Shown here in pieces: positions 8,045 through 16,254 of a stretch of 64,000 bases of DNA (position 1 is its first letter; each line of letters starts with the position of its first letter). The notes below the pieces were generated by a model. The model did not search any database and had not been told where the DNA came from. It saw only the letters and a program-made list of their open reading frames with translations. Source of the stretch: Candidatus Poribacteria bacterium (GTDB lineage: Bacteria; Poribacteria; WGA-4E; WGA-3G). Both the position numbers and the translations under genes were made by a program. The stretch covers positions 24,070 through 88,069 of the forward strand of contig JAPPES010000127.1 in the NCBI GenBank assembly GCA_028824125.1, in the 5' to 3' direction.

Positions 8045-9189
8045 CGGTGAGTTTCCCATTTATTCTGTTCTAACGGGACTCTTTGGATTTGTTTACCCGT
8101 TTTCATATCCCAAAGATCAATTTCCTGGCTACCGCAAACTGCAAGAGTCCTGCCATCCGGACTAAATACCACCAAACTGCTGCCATGACCGCCGTTCCGC
8201 TCTCTGAATTTTCTTAGGAGTCGTCCCCTTTTCACATCCCATAAATAAACGCCCAAAAGATTGGAACTTACGAGAGTCCTGCCGTCCGGACTAAATGCAA
8301 CGCAATTAGCCGGACCGAAAGAACCGCTAAGTCTTCCTCCTTCCAGATCCCTCGGACCCGTAGAATACCTCCACCGCCCTTCTTCGAGTGCTCGGATTTG
8401 TTGCCCCGTTTTCACATCCCATAAGCGGACGGGTTTGTCATGACCGCCACTTGCGAGCAGCGTTCCGTCTGGACTAAACGCCACGCTATGGACATTATGC
8501 GTATGCCCTGTAAGTGTTCGGAGGTGTTCTCCCGTTTTCACATCCCACAAACGCACTGTGCTATCACCCACAAAACTGCCCGTAGCGATCATCCTGCCAT
8601 CCGGACTAAACGCCACTGAACTGGGAGGTCTCGTATGTCCTGTGAAAGTTCGGAGGCGTTTCCCTGTCTCCACATCAAACAGATGGAAACCGAACACACT
8701 GAGGGTATAGTCAGCATTCCCACCAGTTACCATCGTCTTGCCATCCGGGCTAAACGCTACCATACCTGAAGCCCCTATTGTTTGGAGGGATTGTCCCGTT
8801 TTGGCATCCCACAGACGAAGGGACCCAGTAGCATTGAGAGTTGCAAGTATCTTGCCATCCGGGCTAAACGCAACCCGCCAGCCTCTCCCCTGATGTCCTT
8901 CCAATTTAACAGGATTATCAACTTTCTGAACCTTTTTACCACGCATCTGAACATCGTAGAGCAAAATACCGAAGTTCCCTGCCACCACGAAACGCGTGCC
9001 ATCGGGGGAAAACTTCATATCATTAATTCTATACTTGTGCATTTTCACGCCATCACGTAAACTCTCTCGCCTTGCATCCTCTTTTGCATCCTCTATTGCA
9101 TCTTGTAGTGAATCTTGGGCGAGACTGTTAAATGTAAATGTGAATGCTATCAACAGTGCTGTAAAAATAAAACACAATCTATTTTTCAT
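8041..9189 (-). CDS. Secreted seven-bladed WD40 protein
   Basis: A 382-residue protein with signal peptide (MKNRLCFIFTALLIAFTFTF, cut after SLAQ), a short charged linker, and seven WD40 units. Each unit has the pattern FSPDG...LWDVKTG. Blade signatures run from ILLYDVQMRG to IDLWDMKTGK, which is the number needed for one closed propeller. These repeats are protein-binding scaffolds; no catalytic domain is attached. It is a clear paralogue of the downstream-numbered gene 9241-10338. Export of WD40 proteins is uncommon in most bacteria but seen in Poribacteria and cyanobacteria. Confidence 0.88.
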   Translation of the reverse strand: MKNRLCFIFTALLIAFTFTFNSLAQDSLQDAIEDAKEDARRESLRDGVKMHKYRINDMKFSPDGTRFVVAGNFGILLYDVQMRGKKVQKVDNPVKLEGHQGRGWRVAFSPDGKILATLNATGSLRLWDAKTGQSLQTIGASGMVAFSPDGKTMVTGGNADYTLSVFGFHLFDVETGKRLRTFTGHTRPPSSVAFSPDGRMIATGSFVGDSTVRLWDVKTGEHLRTLTGHTHNVHSVAFSPDGTLLASGGHDKPVRLWDVKTGQQIRALEEGRWRYSTGPRDLEGGRLSGSFGPANCVAFSPDGRTLVSSNLLGVYLWDVKRGRLLRKFRERNGGHGSSLVVFSPDGRTLAVCGSQEIDLWDMKTGKQIQRVPLEQNKWETHR

Positions 9190-9250
9190 TAGTTAGTTCC
9201 TTAGTGTTGTTAAAATAAAACACAATCTATTTTTCATCGGTTAGTTCCTT
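9163..9250. repeat. Short tandem duplication of a gene start
   Basis: About 39 bases (AAAATAAAACACAATCTATT through TTAGTTCCTT) occur twice, at 9163-9202 and 9212-9250. The unit contains the ribosome site, ATG and first codons of the WD40 gene at 8041-9189. The upstream copy therefore makes an abortive mini-frame (MKNRLCFIL then stop) just before the real start at 9189. Confidence 0.7.
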
Positions 9251-10338
9251 TGGAATGATCGTACATCAGTGCCTTTGGGGTGACTTATGAGTTTTCGGAG
9301 CAGTTGTCCCGTCTTCACATCCCACAAATGGGCTTCAAATGGACCAGCACTTACGATCATCCTACCATCCGGACTAAACGCAATCAAGCGTCCGATAGCA
9401 AGTGGAGAAACTCGTCTGTAGGGCTTTATGACTCTTGGTAAGCGTTGTCCCGTGTTCACATCCCATAGATCGATAATACCAGAACCAACGATACATGCGA
9501 TCATCCTGCCATCCGGACTGAATGCAAAGTTGAAGGTAGGAGACGTATATATTGTTCGTAGGGGTTGTCCTGTGTGCGTATCCCACAGACGCACAGTTCT
9601 ATCATTACTTGTACTTGCTATCATTTTGCCATCCGGACTAAATGCTACCCACCATACCCTTTCCGTATGCCCGGTGAGTGTTCGAAGATTTTTGCCCGTG
9701 TGCGCATCCCACAGACGCACAGTTTTATCTTCACCAGCACTTACGATAGTTTTGCCATCCGGACTAAACGCAACACTTGGTATCGTTTTCGTATGTCCTT
9801 TGAATGTTCGGAGGATTTTTCCTGTGTCCACATCCAACAGATAGAAGGTTTTGCCAAAATTCCCATTTACGATAGTTCTACCATCCGGGCTAAACGCTAC
9901 GGCCCCCCCGCCCAATTCTTTCCTGCGTCCTTTAAATGTTCGGAGGTTCCTACCTGTGTGCACATCCCATAAACGAACGGTATTGTCCTTCATGCTCCCT
10001 ACCAACATATTGCCATCCGGGCTAAATGCAATGCTACCGGCTGAATTCGTAAATTCTGTTATTTTGATGAATTGCATAAGTTCTTCACCTGTCTGGACAT
10101 CCAAGAGCCAAATACCGCGGCTTCTCGCCACTGCAAGCCGTGTGCCATCGGGAGAAAACTTTATATATTTGATGCCACCTTGCCCAGGCCCGGACAGCAC
10201 TTCCGCGCCATCAGGGAGATCCCTCTGTTGTGGATCCCCCTGTTGTGGATCATCCTGCGGGGTTTGAGCAAGGCTGCTAAATGTAAATATGAGTGTTATC
10301 AATAGTGCAGGTAAAATTAAAAACAATCTATTTTTCAT
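9241..10338 (-). CDS. Secreted seven-bladed WD40 protein
   Basis: The ORF track starts at 10371, but the ATG at 10338 follows AGGAG with good spacing and begins the signal peptide MKNRLFLILPALLITLIF. After the cleavage site (SLAQ) comes a Q/D-rich stretch (DDPQQGDPQQRDLPDG), then seven WD40 units ending in LLDVQTGE, LWDVHTGR and similar. That makes a single propeller of about 365 residues in all. The DLPDG...GPGQGGIKYIKFSPDGT opening is shared with the large WD40 proteins at 34-40 kb. Likely periplasmic or secreted binding scaffold; partner unknown. Confidence 0.88.
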   Translation of the reverse strand: MKNRLFLILPALLITLIFTFSSLAQTPQDDPQQGDPQQRDLPDGAEVLSGPGQGGIKYIKFSPDGTRLAVARSRGIWLLDVQTGEELMQFIKITEFTNSAGSIAFSPDGNMLVGSMKDNTVRLWDVHTGRNLRTFKGRRKELGGGAVAFSPDGRTIVNGNFGKTFYLLDVDTGKILRTFKGHTKTIPSVAFSPDGKTIVSAGEDKTVRLWDAHTGKNLRTLTGHTERVWWVAFSPDGKMIASTSNDRTVRLWDTHTGQPLRTIYTSPTFNFAFSPDGRMIACIVGSGIIDLWDVNTGQRLPRVIKPYRRVSPLAIGRLIAFSPDGRMIVSAGPFEAHLWDVKTGQLLRKLISHPKGTDVRSFQRN

Positions 10339-10512
10339 GGATGTGTTCTCCTTTTTTGTTGTGCAAAACATCTATTTGGGTAGAAAAACGTGGACTAAAT
10401 ATAAATCATTTTAACGTTGCATTTATTCTACTATGGGTTGGATTAAATGTCAAGTGTCCTGTCTGAATCGCGGATTTATCGGATTTCACAGATTTCGCGG
10501 ATTATCCCTTCA

Positions 10513-10779
10513 TATAGTAGATTTTAGAATTACTTTGACATTGTTATCGGTGCTGTAGCACAAACTATATGAAGATTAAAAAATAAATTGGGTAATTTGG
10601 CGAGGTTAGGAAACCTCGCCAGCAGAGATGTACACCTGCTGCTGGCGAGGTTTCCTAACCTCGCCCCTTACCGAAATATTTATTTAAACTTCATACAGTT
10701 TGTGGGACAACATCCGCGGTAGGTTCGGTTTCCTAACCGAACCGAACATAATGTTCAATTAATTCTAAGGTCTACTATA
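10513..10779. repeat. MITE-like element, TATAGT family, copy 1
   Basis: The left end TATAGTAGATTTTAGAATTA (from 10513) is matched in inverted orientation by the right end (10753-10779). The ~267-base interior is noncoding and carries two palindromes of the GGTTTCCTAACC family. The larger one pairs GGCGAGGTTAGGAAACCTCG-type arms (about 10599-10665); the second is near 10720-10746. The other copies in this window share the ends but not the interior. Confidence 0.6.
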
Positions 10780-10781
10780 AA

Positions 10782-10820
10782 AGAGAAGACAGGTAACTGT
10801 AAAGCCACCTGTCTGTTGTT
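10782..10820 (-). terminator. Rho-independent terminator candidate after the sigma operon
   Basis: On the minus strand, GACAGGT and ACCTGTC form a 7-base stem around a 12-base loop, followed by a T-rich run (CTTCTCTTTT). It lies 28 bases after the stop of the secreted gene ending at 10848, the last gene of the sigma-factor operon. A diverged copy of the flanking DNA lies at about 7870-7930. Confidence 0.45.
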
Positions 10821-10847
10821 ATTCGGACTGATAAGTGTGACATGATT

Positions 10848-11672
10848 TTACTCTAACGACACAGTTGCAGTATAAGTCTCCTCATACTGAGACTGATCTG
10901 ACCACCGGTAAATAACCGCGGTTATCAGAAAATCCCCAGTATGCATCGCACCACTTGGGTACGTATAAGACATCGTTGCCTCAGTCGTAGTACCGTCACC
11001 AGAGTCCCCCTCTATATATTCTCCGCGTTCACTTGTATGCCAAGGTGCCTTGACATACCAATCCACCCAATAATAGGGATCAGCTGTGTAAAGCACATAC
11101 CCGTGTGTTTCGCCGGGGGAAGGAGTATCAGTTGGATCTATGGGGAATATGCCCAATTGTGGTTCGGGTTCGAGTTCGGGATTTGGTTGTGGTGGAAACT
11201 CACGAGGAGGATCAGGCATCGGTCCCACAACGGCGAAAGTAGACGCTGAATGCGAAACGCCGGCTGACGTTTCTCCGTCAGAATCTGCCTCAACAAGACA
11301 TTGATGTTTTTCACCAAAAAGGGGTAGATATTTAGAATCGTAGAACTCTCCATCAACCTGGCCAAATTCATCTAGGACAAGATTAGGATTATCCGCTTGC
11401 GTTTTCTCAAAAATTGTTTCACCAGGAAAAGGTGCAGCGGCTGTTATTCTATAGAATTTTAATTTATAACTACCGTCTCTTGCAAAGGGATCAGTACATT
11501 GAGCGCTTGCAAACAAATGTACATGTAATCTGTTATTATAAATTCCGCCAGTGCGATAGGCCGATGCGGAAGCTTTATAGGGACCGTCTTCAGCATAATT
11601 TGCTGAGATATCACTAACGAAGAAAATTACGCATAAAAAGACAATTAGTAAAAGAACATTGGACAATTTCAT
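10848..11672 (-). CDS. Secreted protein of unknown function in ECF sigma operon
   Basis: A 274-residue protein with a clear signal peptide (LLLIVFLCVIFFVSDISANY). The first ~140 residues look beta-rich (HVHLFASAQCTDPFARDGSY). A proline/glutamate linker (PPREFPPQPNPELEPEPQ) follows, and then a second beta-rich domain with many Trp/Tyr residues (YYWVDWYVKAPWHTSERGEY). An Ig-like or CARDB-like fold is possible but unproven. It is the third gene of the operon with the sigma factor (12443-13075) and the membrane protein (11683-12446), so it may be a target or a cell-envelope partner of that sigma system. I recognise no named family. Confidence 0.78.
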   Translation of the reverse strand: MKLSNVLLLIVFLCVIFFVSDISANYAEDGPYKASASAYRTGGIYNNRLHVHLFASAQCTDPFARDGSYKLKFYRITAAAPFPGETIFEKTQADNPNLVLDEFGQVDGEFYDSKYLPLFGEKHQCLVEADSDGETSAGVSHSASTFAVVGPMPDPPREFPPQPNPELEPEPQLGIFPIDPTDTPSPGETHGYVLYTADPYYWVDWYVKAPWHTSERGEYIEGDSGDGTTTEATMSYTYPSGAMHTGDFLITAVIYRWSDQSQYEETYTATVSLE

Positions 11673-11682
11673 TATATTCTCC

Positions 11683-11887
11683 TTACCTCGGTAAATCGAG
11701 GAATTTGTAGGGGTCTATACCCCCATCTGGATATTCATAAACTTTTATATCTGATGTCTCAAAATCACTATTTACGTCTGTGCGTTCAAACCCTTGGTCA
11801 GTTAGGTTTGCAGATTTCCACTTTTCAGTAGTATCAGGGTTACCCATGACTCGTGTGGCATACCTTTGCCCTACGTACTCTGGGGGC
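11683..11887 (-). pseudogene. C-terminal extension of the sigma-partner protein in the -1 frame
   Basis: This stretch is open in the -1 frame relative to the 11871-12446 gene: PEYVGQRYATRVMGNPDTTE and on to a DPYKFLDLPR end with TAA at 11683. It fills the whole gap up to the ribosome site (AAGGAG) of the secreted gene at 11672, as expected if it is the real end of the membrane protein. It was most likely separated by loss of one base in the G/C homopolymer. A separate small gene starting at the internal ATG is less likely because there is no ribosome site. Confidence 0.6.
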
Positions 11888-12446
11888 CTTCTTCAACGTA
11901 ATGCCATTGGACGTAAAGGACACCAGGAATAGTCGGATAAATGAGACCATTGCTATTATTAAAGATGGCACCTGTAGTTTGTGTGCCCTGTTTCCATAAC
12001 TTAATACGGACTCGGACTAACAGCTCATGCTCTGGCGTGGCATTATCCCAAAGCTGTACCCTCGCCCGATTCGGATAATCGGCAGGAACTTCAGGATACG
12101 GGCCAAATCCAAAGGGAGAGGTCCGCGCGTCCGCAGCTAAGTCTATATTTTTCTGATATGTGTCGGTTTTTTGTGTTGTCGTCTCTGTGGGAACCGACAT
12201 ATCTTCCACAGATTCAGACCTACTTTCTACAAATTCAAAGGATTCTGTCGGTGGCACGTCTGTTTGGTTAGATTTCTGTGCCTTTTGCGACATATCCCCT
12301 TGAAGGGTAATATCATCGGTAGCCGATAACTGTTGTTGAAATGATGCTACATCGTGTTTGTACCAGAGGTGGCATAGCACTGCGAAAACAATCAGAAAAA
12401 CGAAACCACCGATACACCATCTGTTTGTTAAGATGTCGCGAATCAT
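11871..12446 (-). CDS. Membrane protein paired with ECF sigma factor (N-terminal part; frameshifted)
   Basis: The start overlaps the sigma-factor stop (ATGA), so the two are coupled. Residues ~13-30 form one transmembrane helix (GGFVFLIVFAVLCHLWY), then a Ser/Thr/Glu-rich linker and an exported domain (YPNRARVQLWDNATPEHELL). In this position a single-pass protein may be an anti-sigma factor, although no zinc-finger motif is seen. The frame ends at TAG 11871, but the -1 frame continues for about 60 codons to TAA at 11683-11685 without a start of its own. The switch coincides with a run of five Gs (11882-11886). One more base there would give ...EEGPPEYVGQRYATRV and a ~254-residue protein. Confidence 0.7.
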   Translation of the reverse strand: MIRDILTNRWCIGGFVFLIVFAVLCHLWYKHDVASFQQQLSATDDITLQGDMSQKAQKSNQTDVPPTESFEFVESRSESVEDMSVPTETTTQKTDTYQKNIDLAADARTSPFGFGPYPEVPADYPNRARVQLWDNATPEHELLVRVRIKLWKQGTQTTGAIFNNSNGLIYPTIPGVLYVQWHYVEEGPQST

Positions 12447-13075
12447 ACTATCCCTCTGTTTATTAAATCGTCGAGTACCTCTGGATATTCCGCCTTAAGC
12501 CAGGTTCTCATTTTCTTTTTTGCCTTATGTATTCGAACGTTAACGGTACTCGCTTTAATTCCCAATTTCTCGGCAATCTCTGTGTTTTTCATCCCATCAA
12601 GGTACAACCAAAACGCTTCGTTTTCGGATGGTGGAAGTTGTTCTATCAGGTTGAAAGCAATTTGCAGATGTTCTTTGTTAATCGCTTTTCGTTCTGGTAC
12701 CTGATGTGTATGAGTGCTTAACTCGCCTATTTCCATCAGGTTATTAATGACACCAAGCGATTCTTGGACCTCTCGGCGTCTGTCCGCTTTCTTAAGCCAT
12801 TCCCCCATTTTTCCTAAAGCAATTCGATTAAGCCACCCCGGAAAACTTTCGGGTTTTTGAAGATCGTTTATTTGGACCATTGCCTCAAGGAGTGTTTCTT
12901 GTACGAGATCGTTCAAATCCTCAGCGTTTGTGATTCCCCAATTGAAGAAAAATCCACGAAGTCTATCACTGTGTCGCAAGTAGAGGATATCCCATGCTTC
13001 TTTGGCACCGTGTCGATATGTTCGGACAAGGTCTGCATCGCTCCAATCTGGATTGGGTTCCACCCGATTTTGCAT
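12443..13075 (-). CDS. ECF-type RNA polymerase sigma factor
   Basis: An RNA polymerase sigma factor of ~210 residues when started at the internal ATG (MQNRVEPNPDWSD); the track start at 13135 adds 20 unlikely residues. Region 2 is seen around DILYLRHSDRLRGFFF and LNDLVQETLLEAMVQI. Region 4 is seen in IEQLPPSENEAFWLYLDGMK plus the helix-turn-helix NTEIAEKLGIKASTVNVRIH. It sits first in an operon with a single-pass membrane protein and a secreted protein, so it probably responds to an envelope signal. The upstream 300 bases contain no other gene. Confidence 0.88.
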   Translation of the reverse strand: MQNRVEPNPDWSDADLVRTYRHGAKEAWDILYLRHSDRLRGFFFNWGITNAEDLNDLVQETLLEAMVQINDLQKPESFPGWLNRIALGKMGEWLKKADRRREVQESLGVINNLMEIGELSTHTHQVPERKAINKEHLQIAFNLIEQLPPSENEAFWLYLDGMKNTEIAEKLGIKASTVNVRIHKAKKKMRTWLKAEYPEVLDDLINRGIV

Positions 13076-13135
13076 TTTGGGAAGGATTCCCTTTTCATAA
13101 GAATTAAGTGCCAAAATTGGGCAAAAGATTACCAA

Positions 13136-13402
13136 TTTTCTCCCACTATTGAACTTTTATGCATAAAATGTTATAAATAGTTACATTCCTACATTTTTGT
13201 ATTTATAGACACACATTTTATGTGTTCATGAAGTATGTGCATAAATCGGGGAAAAGTTACCTTAAGATTTCATTTTTTTCTAAAAACTCAAATATTCCGA
13301 AAATTTTCTCCTCCTTTTTCGGTAAATATACGCTCCATTTTTGTACTTGCCTAATCTGTTAAAGTTGTGCTAAACTATAGCAAAAACCGAATTGAGAAAT
13401 AG
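13136..13402. other. AT-rich divergent intergenic region
   Basis: This is a non-coding gap between the divergent sigma factor and cupin genes. It is strongly AT-rich, with many T and A runs, and must hold the promoters of both. I see no convincing full -35/-10 pair, operator palindrome or RNA gene. The closest is TTGCCT near 13346 with TAAACT 18 bases later, ahead of the cupin gene. Confidence 0.4.
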
Positions 13403-13777
13403 ATGTCCTCTATAACAGATCCATCTAAAGTGCTATCAGAGATATTGATGACAGAAAAGCCGTGGGGGCGTTTTATCCAATATGTCCTGAACCAACCGGT
13501 AACCGTCAAAATTTTAGAGGTCCATGCTGGCGAACAGGTAAGTTATCAATACCATCTCCATCGGAGTGAACTGTGGATCCCGCTTGACGAAGGCGCATGT
13601 ATTCGGCTTGAGAATGAAGTGCTACATCCTGAGCCGATGGAGCCGGTTTTTATTCCGCAAGGTGCAAAACATCAACTCATTGGTGAATCTCACAGCTACA
13701 GAATACTGGAAATCGCTTTCGGGCATTTTGATGAAGAGGACATTGTCCGACTTGACGATAAATATGGACGGGTTTAA
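13403..13777 (+). CDS. Cupin protein, type II phosphomannose isomerase-like
   Basis: A 124-residue single-domain cupin that matches the C-terminal domain of mannose-1-phosphate guanylyltransferase/mannose-6-phosphate isomerase. It has KPWGRFIQYVLNQPVTVKIL, then YQYHLHRSELWIPLDEG (metal-binding His pair), and FIPQGAKHQLIGES (second cupin motif with His). The isomerase family uses this fold with a bound metal to interconvert fructose-6-P and mannose-6-P. A free-standing domain of this size may be an active isomerase or a sugar-binding relative. It is about 950 bases before pgi, consistent with hexose-phosphate metabolism, but it is not tightly linked. Confidence 0.8.
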   Translation: MSSITDPSKVLSEILMTEKPWGRFIQYVLNQPVTVKILEVHAGEQVSYQYHLHRSELWIPLDEGACIRLENEVLHPEPMEPVFIPQGAKHQLIGESHSYRILEIAFGHFDEEDIVRLDDKYGRV

Positions 13778-13833
13778 AAGAAAGGTTTATAGTCCACTTT
13801 AAAAAAAACAATATATTTTTTAAGGAGACAACC

Positions 13834-14613
13834 ATGAATCACCTGATACGTTTTCGCTTATGGATATGTGTTGTTCTGTTTTTTAACTTGATTATGTTAG
13901 GGTTTGGACAGGGAGAAAAAGCAGAAACCCTTGTAGGACATTGGACGTTTGAGAAAGGTGTTGAACTGGAAGATATAACAGGCAACTTTGCTGATATTAC
14001 ACTCATGGGTGCTGAAATTAAGGATGGACAATTGAACGTTGCTCTCGGCAAATGGGCAATCGCCAGTGGCTATGACGGGCCGGATATTGAGGTAAAAACG
14101 CTGGTGTCGTGGGTTATCATGGATGATCTTGATGTGCAAGCAGGTTCAATATTAACCATTGATCGTCTCTCCGATCCGACATTTGACGGAATTGTTTTTG
14201 GGGAACGCCAGCATCATCGTTGGATGGCAGGGAGCGGATGGTTTCACCGTACCCAAGACCCGGAACCCGGTTTTGAAGAAAAGGAAACAGGGGTGTTGAT
14301 TATGATGGCGATCTCGTATGAAAATGATAACGGCACTGCACACATGAGAATATACCGTAACGGAGACAAAATTGGTGACTACAAACTTGGCCAATTCGTG
14401 TCGTTTGCAAACAACGATGCTGAGGCTATTTGGGGTAAACGCCATGGCGGTGTAGCTGGAGGCCCTGGCGATCTTGACGTTCACATCGAAGATTCACGAA
14501 TCTATGCTGCTGTTCTCAGTCAAGCAGAGATTAAGAAGTTGTTGCCAGACACGCTTGAAGTGGAAGCACATGGCAAACTCACCACTACCTGGGCAGGGCT
14601 AAAGATAAGGTAA
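13834..14613 (+). CDS. Secreted LamG/concanavalin-like protein
   Basis: Preceded by AAGGAGACAACC. It has a signal peptide (IRFRLWICVVLFFNLIMLGFG), then a domain opening LVGHWTFEKGVELEDITGNF and closing with DLDVHIEDSRIYAAVLSQAE and a final IKKLLPD. This pattern is typical of laminin-G-like/concanavalin-type jelly rolls, in which the final strand reads xLSxxEIxxL. Length is 259 residues. These domains usually bind carbohydrate or act as modules of secreted enzymes; here it stands alone. Substrate unknown. Confidence 0.8.
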   Translation: MNHLIRFRLWICVVLFFNLIMLGFGQGEKAETLVGHWTFEKGVELEDITGNFADITLMGAEIKDGQLNVALGKWAIASGYDGPDIEVKTLVSWVIMDDLDVQAGSILTIDRLSDPTFDGIVFGERQHHRWMAGSGWFHRTQDPEPGFEEKETGVLIMMAISYENDNGTAHMRIYRNGDKIGDYKLGQFVSFANNDAEAIWGKRHGGVAGGPGDLDVHIEDSRIYAAVLSQAEIKKLLPDTLEVEAHGKLTTTWAGLKIR

Positions 14614-14722
14614 ACGTTTGTAAACGCAGTTTTCAAATCAAGCCTATAAGAGGACATTCACATATTTTGGGTATTACTTGTAAAAGAAATCGGATTTTTG
14701 GAGGTAATAAGGAACAATATCA

Positions 14723-16156
14723 ATGAATTCAAGTGTAAAACAGATAGAATTGGGTAACGATTCAGGTTTGAGACTCAAAATGCTTGTCTGTGCAGGGACA
14801 GAGGAGCAAGATGAAGGGGGTTTAGTTGATGAACGTTTGGACAATATACAAGCACTCTTCACAGAGGAGGTGGACGCGCCGCTCTCTGTCTTAGAACAAC
14901 ACCTGCGTGCATGGACTCGCAGCCATCTTCAAAAAGAACATATTCAACAGGTACTTGCCTTGTCTACCAAAGCGAGAGACGACTTTTCTGTTTTTGTAAC
15001 TGTCGGCATAGGCGGGTCTGATTTAAGCGCACGTGTGTTTCACGAAATCGCCAATCATCCGTATCACAATCTATTGTCAACTTCTGAACGGGGTGGGGCA
15101 CCAGAGGTCTACTTTATAGGTGATACGTTTGATCCTTTTCGGTTGAAAGCATTGCTTGAGATGTTGAAATCGCGCAACCTGTTAGACAAAACGCTTTTCA
15201 ATGTCATCAGCAAATCGGGCAAAACAGGTGAACCCTTCGCGACGTTAATGATTATTCGGGATAGACTTCAACAAGAATTTGGGGAATGGCGAAACCAGAT
15301 TATCGCAACTACAGGGTTAACTGAAAAAAGTATTCTCTATCAATTCCATCAGGAATCTCCGTTTTACGGTATCCTTCCTGTTCCCGAAGGTGTCGGTGGT
15401 CGTTTTTCCGCTTTTTCACCTGTCGGTTTATTCTTTTTGGCGATGACAGCAGGGATTGAAGAGACTCCAGAGGATAGAATAAACGCTGCGATTGACGGTG
15501 TCCAACGCGCAGCTGAAAGTTTTCAGCTGCCTTATGCGCATCCCAATAACACCGCGTACCACTTTGCCCTATGGCTTGACTCCGTTGAGAAATATTATGG
15601 GGCAAGTAGCATTGTTTTCTATAATTACGCTGACAACAGTCGACTCGGTGAATGGTTTGTTCAACTCTATACCGAATCAATTCAGGAACGAGGTATCGGT
15701 TCTAACGTTATTGCTGCAAAAGGTCCCACGAGTAATCATTCTATCCTCAACGGTATCCTTGCTGGTCCGAGGGATAAGGCAGTTATGTTTATTCATTGGG
15801 AGGACCTTGGCACTGACTTAACAATCCCGTGTGGAAATGAAGAAAGTGGATTAGAGGCATTTGAAGGACTTTCAATGAACGAGAGTCAGACTGCCTCCTA
15901 TCGTGGAACAGAGATGGATTTTACCGAGAAGGGAATTCCGACTGTTACGTTAACGCTCCCCACACGAAATATCAGCAATGTGTGTCAATTGATGCGAACC
16001 TTAATGGATACCGTCGCTGTAAAAGGTAGGTTACAGGAACTTCATTTTACCGATGGTGTCCCAATGCTTGCGGAAGAGTTAACTTACCATCAATCGGCTG
16101 TTGAAGGATATAAACAGCGCACTGAACAAATTGCACGTGAAATGAAAAGGTATTAA
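14723..16156 (+). CDS. pgi: Glucose-6-phosphate isomerase
   Basis: A 477-residue glucose-6-phosphate isomerase that interconverts glucose-6-P and fructose-6-P. The SIS-fold sugar-phosphate site is VTVGIGGSDLSARV and NVISKSGKTGEPFATL. The family signature is GVGGRFSAFSPVGLF, and the region with the catalytic Glu is in WFVQLYTESIQERG. The C-terminal Lys region is around HQSAVEGYKQRTEQ. Slightly shorter than the ~550-residue E. coli enzyme, within range for the compact bacterial form. GGAGG lies upstream at about 14700. Confidence 0.9.
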   Translation: MNSSVKQIELGNDSGLRLKMLVCAGTEEQDEGGLVDERLDNIQALFTEEVDAPLSVLEQHLRAWTRSHLQKEHIQQVLALSTKARDDFSVFVTVGIGGSDLSARVFHEIANHPYHNLLSTSERGGAPEVYFIGDTFDPFRLKALLEMLKSRNLLDKTLFNVISKSGKTGEPFATLMIIRDRLQQEFGEWRNQIIATTGLTEKSILYQFHQESPFYGILPVPEGVGGRFSAFSPVGLFFLAMTAGIEETPEDRINAAIDGVQRAAESFQLPYAHPNNTAYHFALWLDSVEKYYGASSIVFYNYADNSRLGEWFVQLYTESIQERGIGSNVIAAKGPTSNHSILNGILAGPRDKAVMFIHWEDLGTDLTIPCGNEESGLEAFEGLSMNESQTASYRGTEMDFTEKGIPTVTLTLPTRNISNVCQLMRTLMDTVAVKGRLQELHFTDGVPMLAEELTYHQSAVEGYKQRTEQIAREMKRY

Positions 16157-16254
16157 CGGTATTTTATAGTCAAATTTATAAATGTCTGTCCGCTTTGTTC
16201 GAAATAACCGCGTTCGTAGTGGTCCAATTTATTGTGTCTTTCAGGAACGTATAT

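Noticed and set aside
9428-10267. Plus-strand ORFs opposite the WD40 genes (also 36336-36731, 39370-39804 and similar)
   Set aside because: They are reverse-strand readings of WD40 repeats and share the same periodic pattern; none has a credible start or ribosome site.
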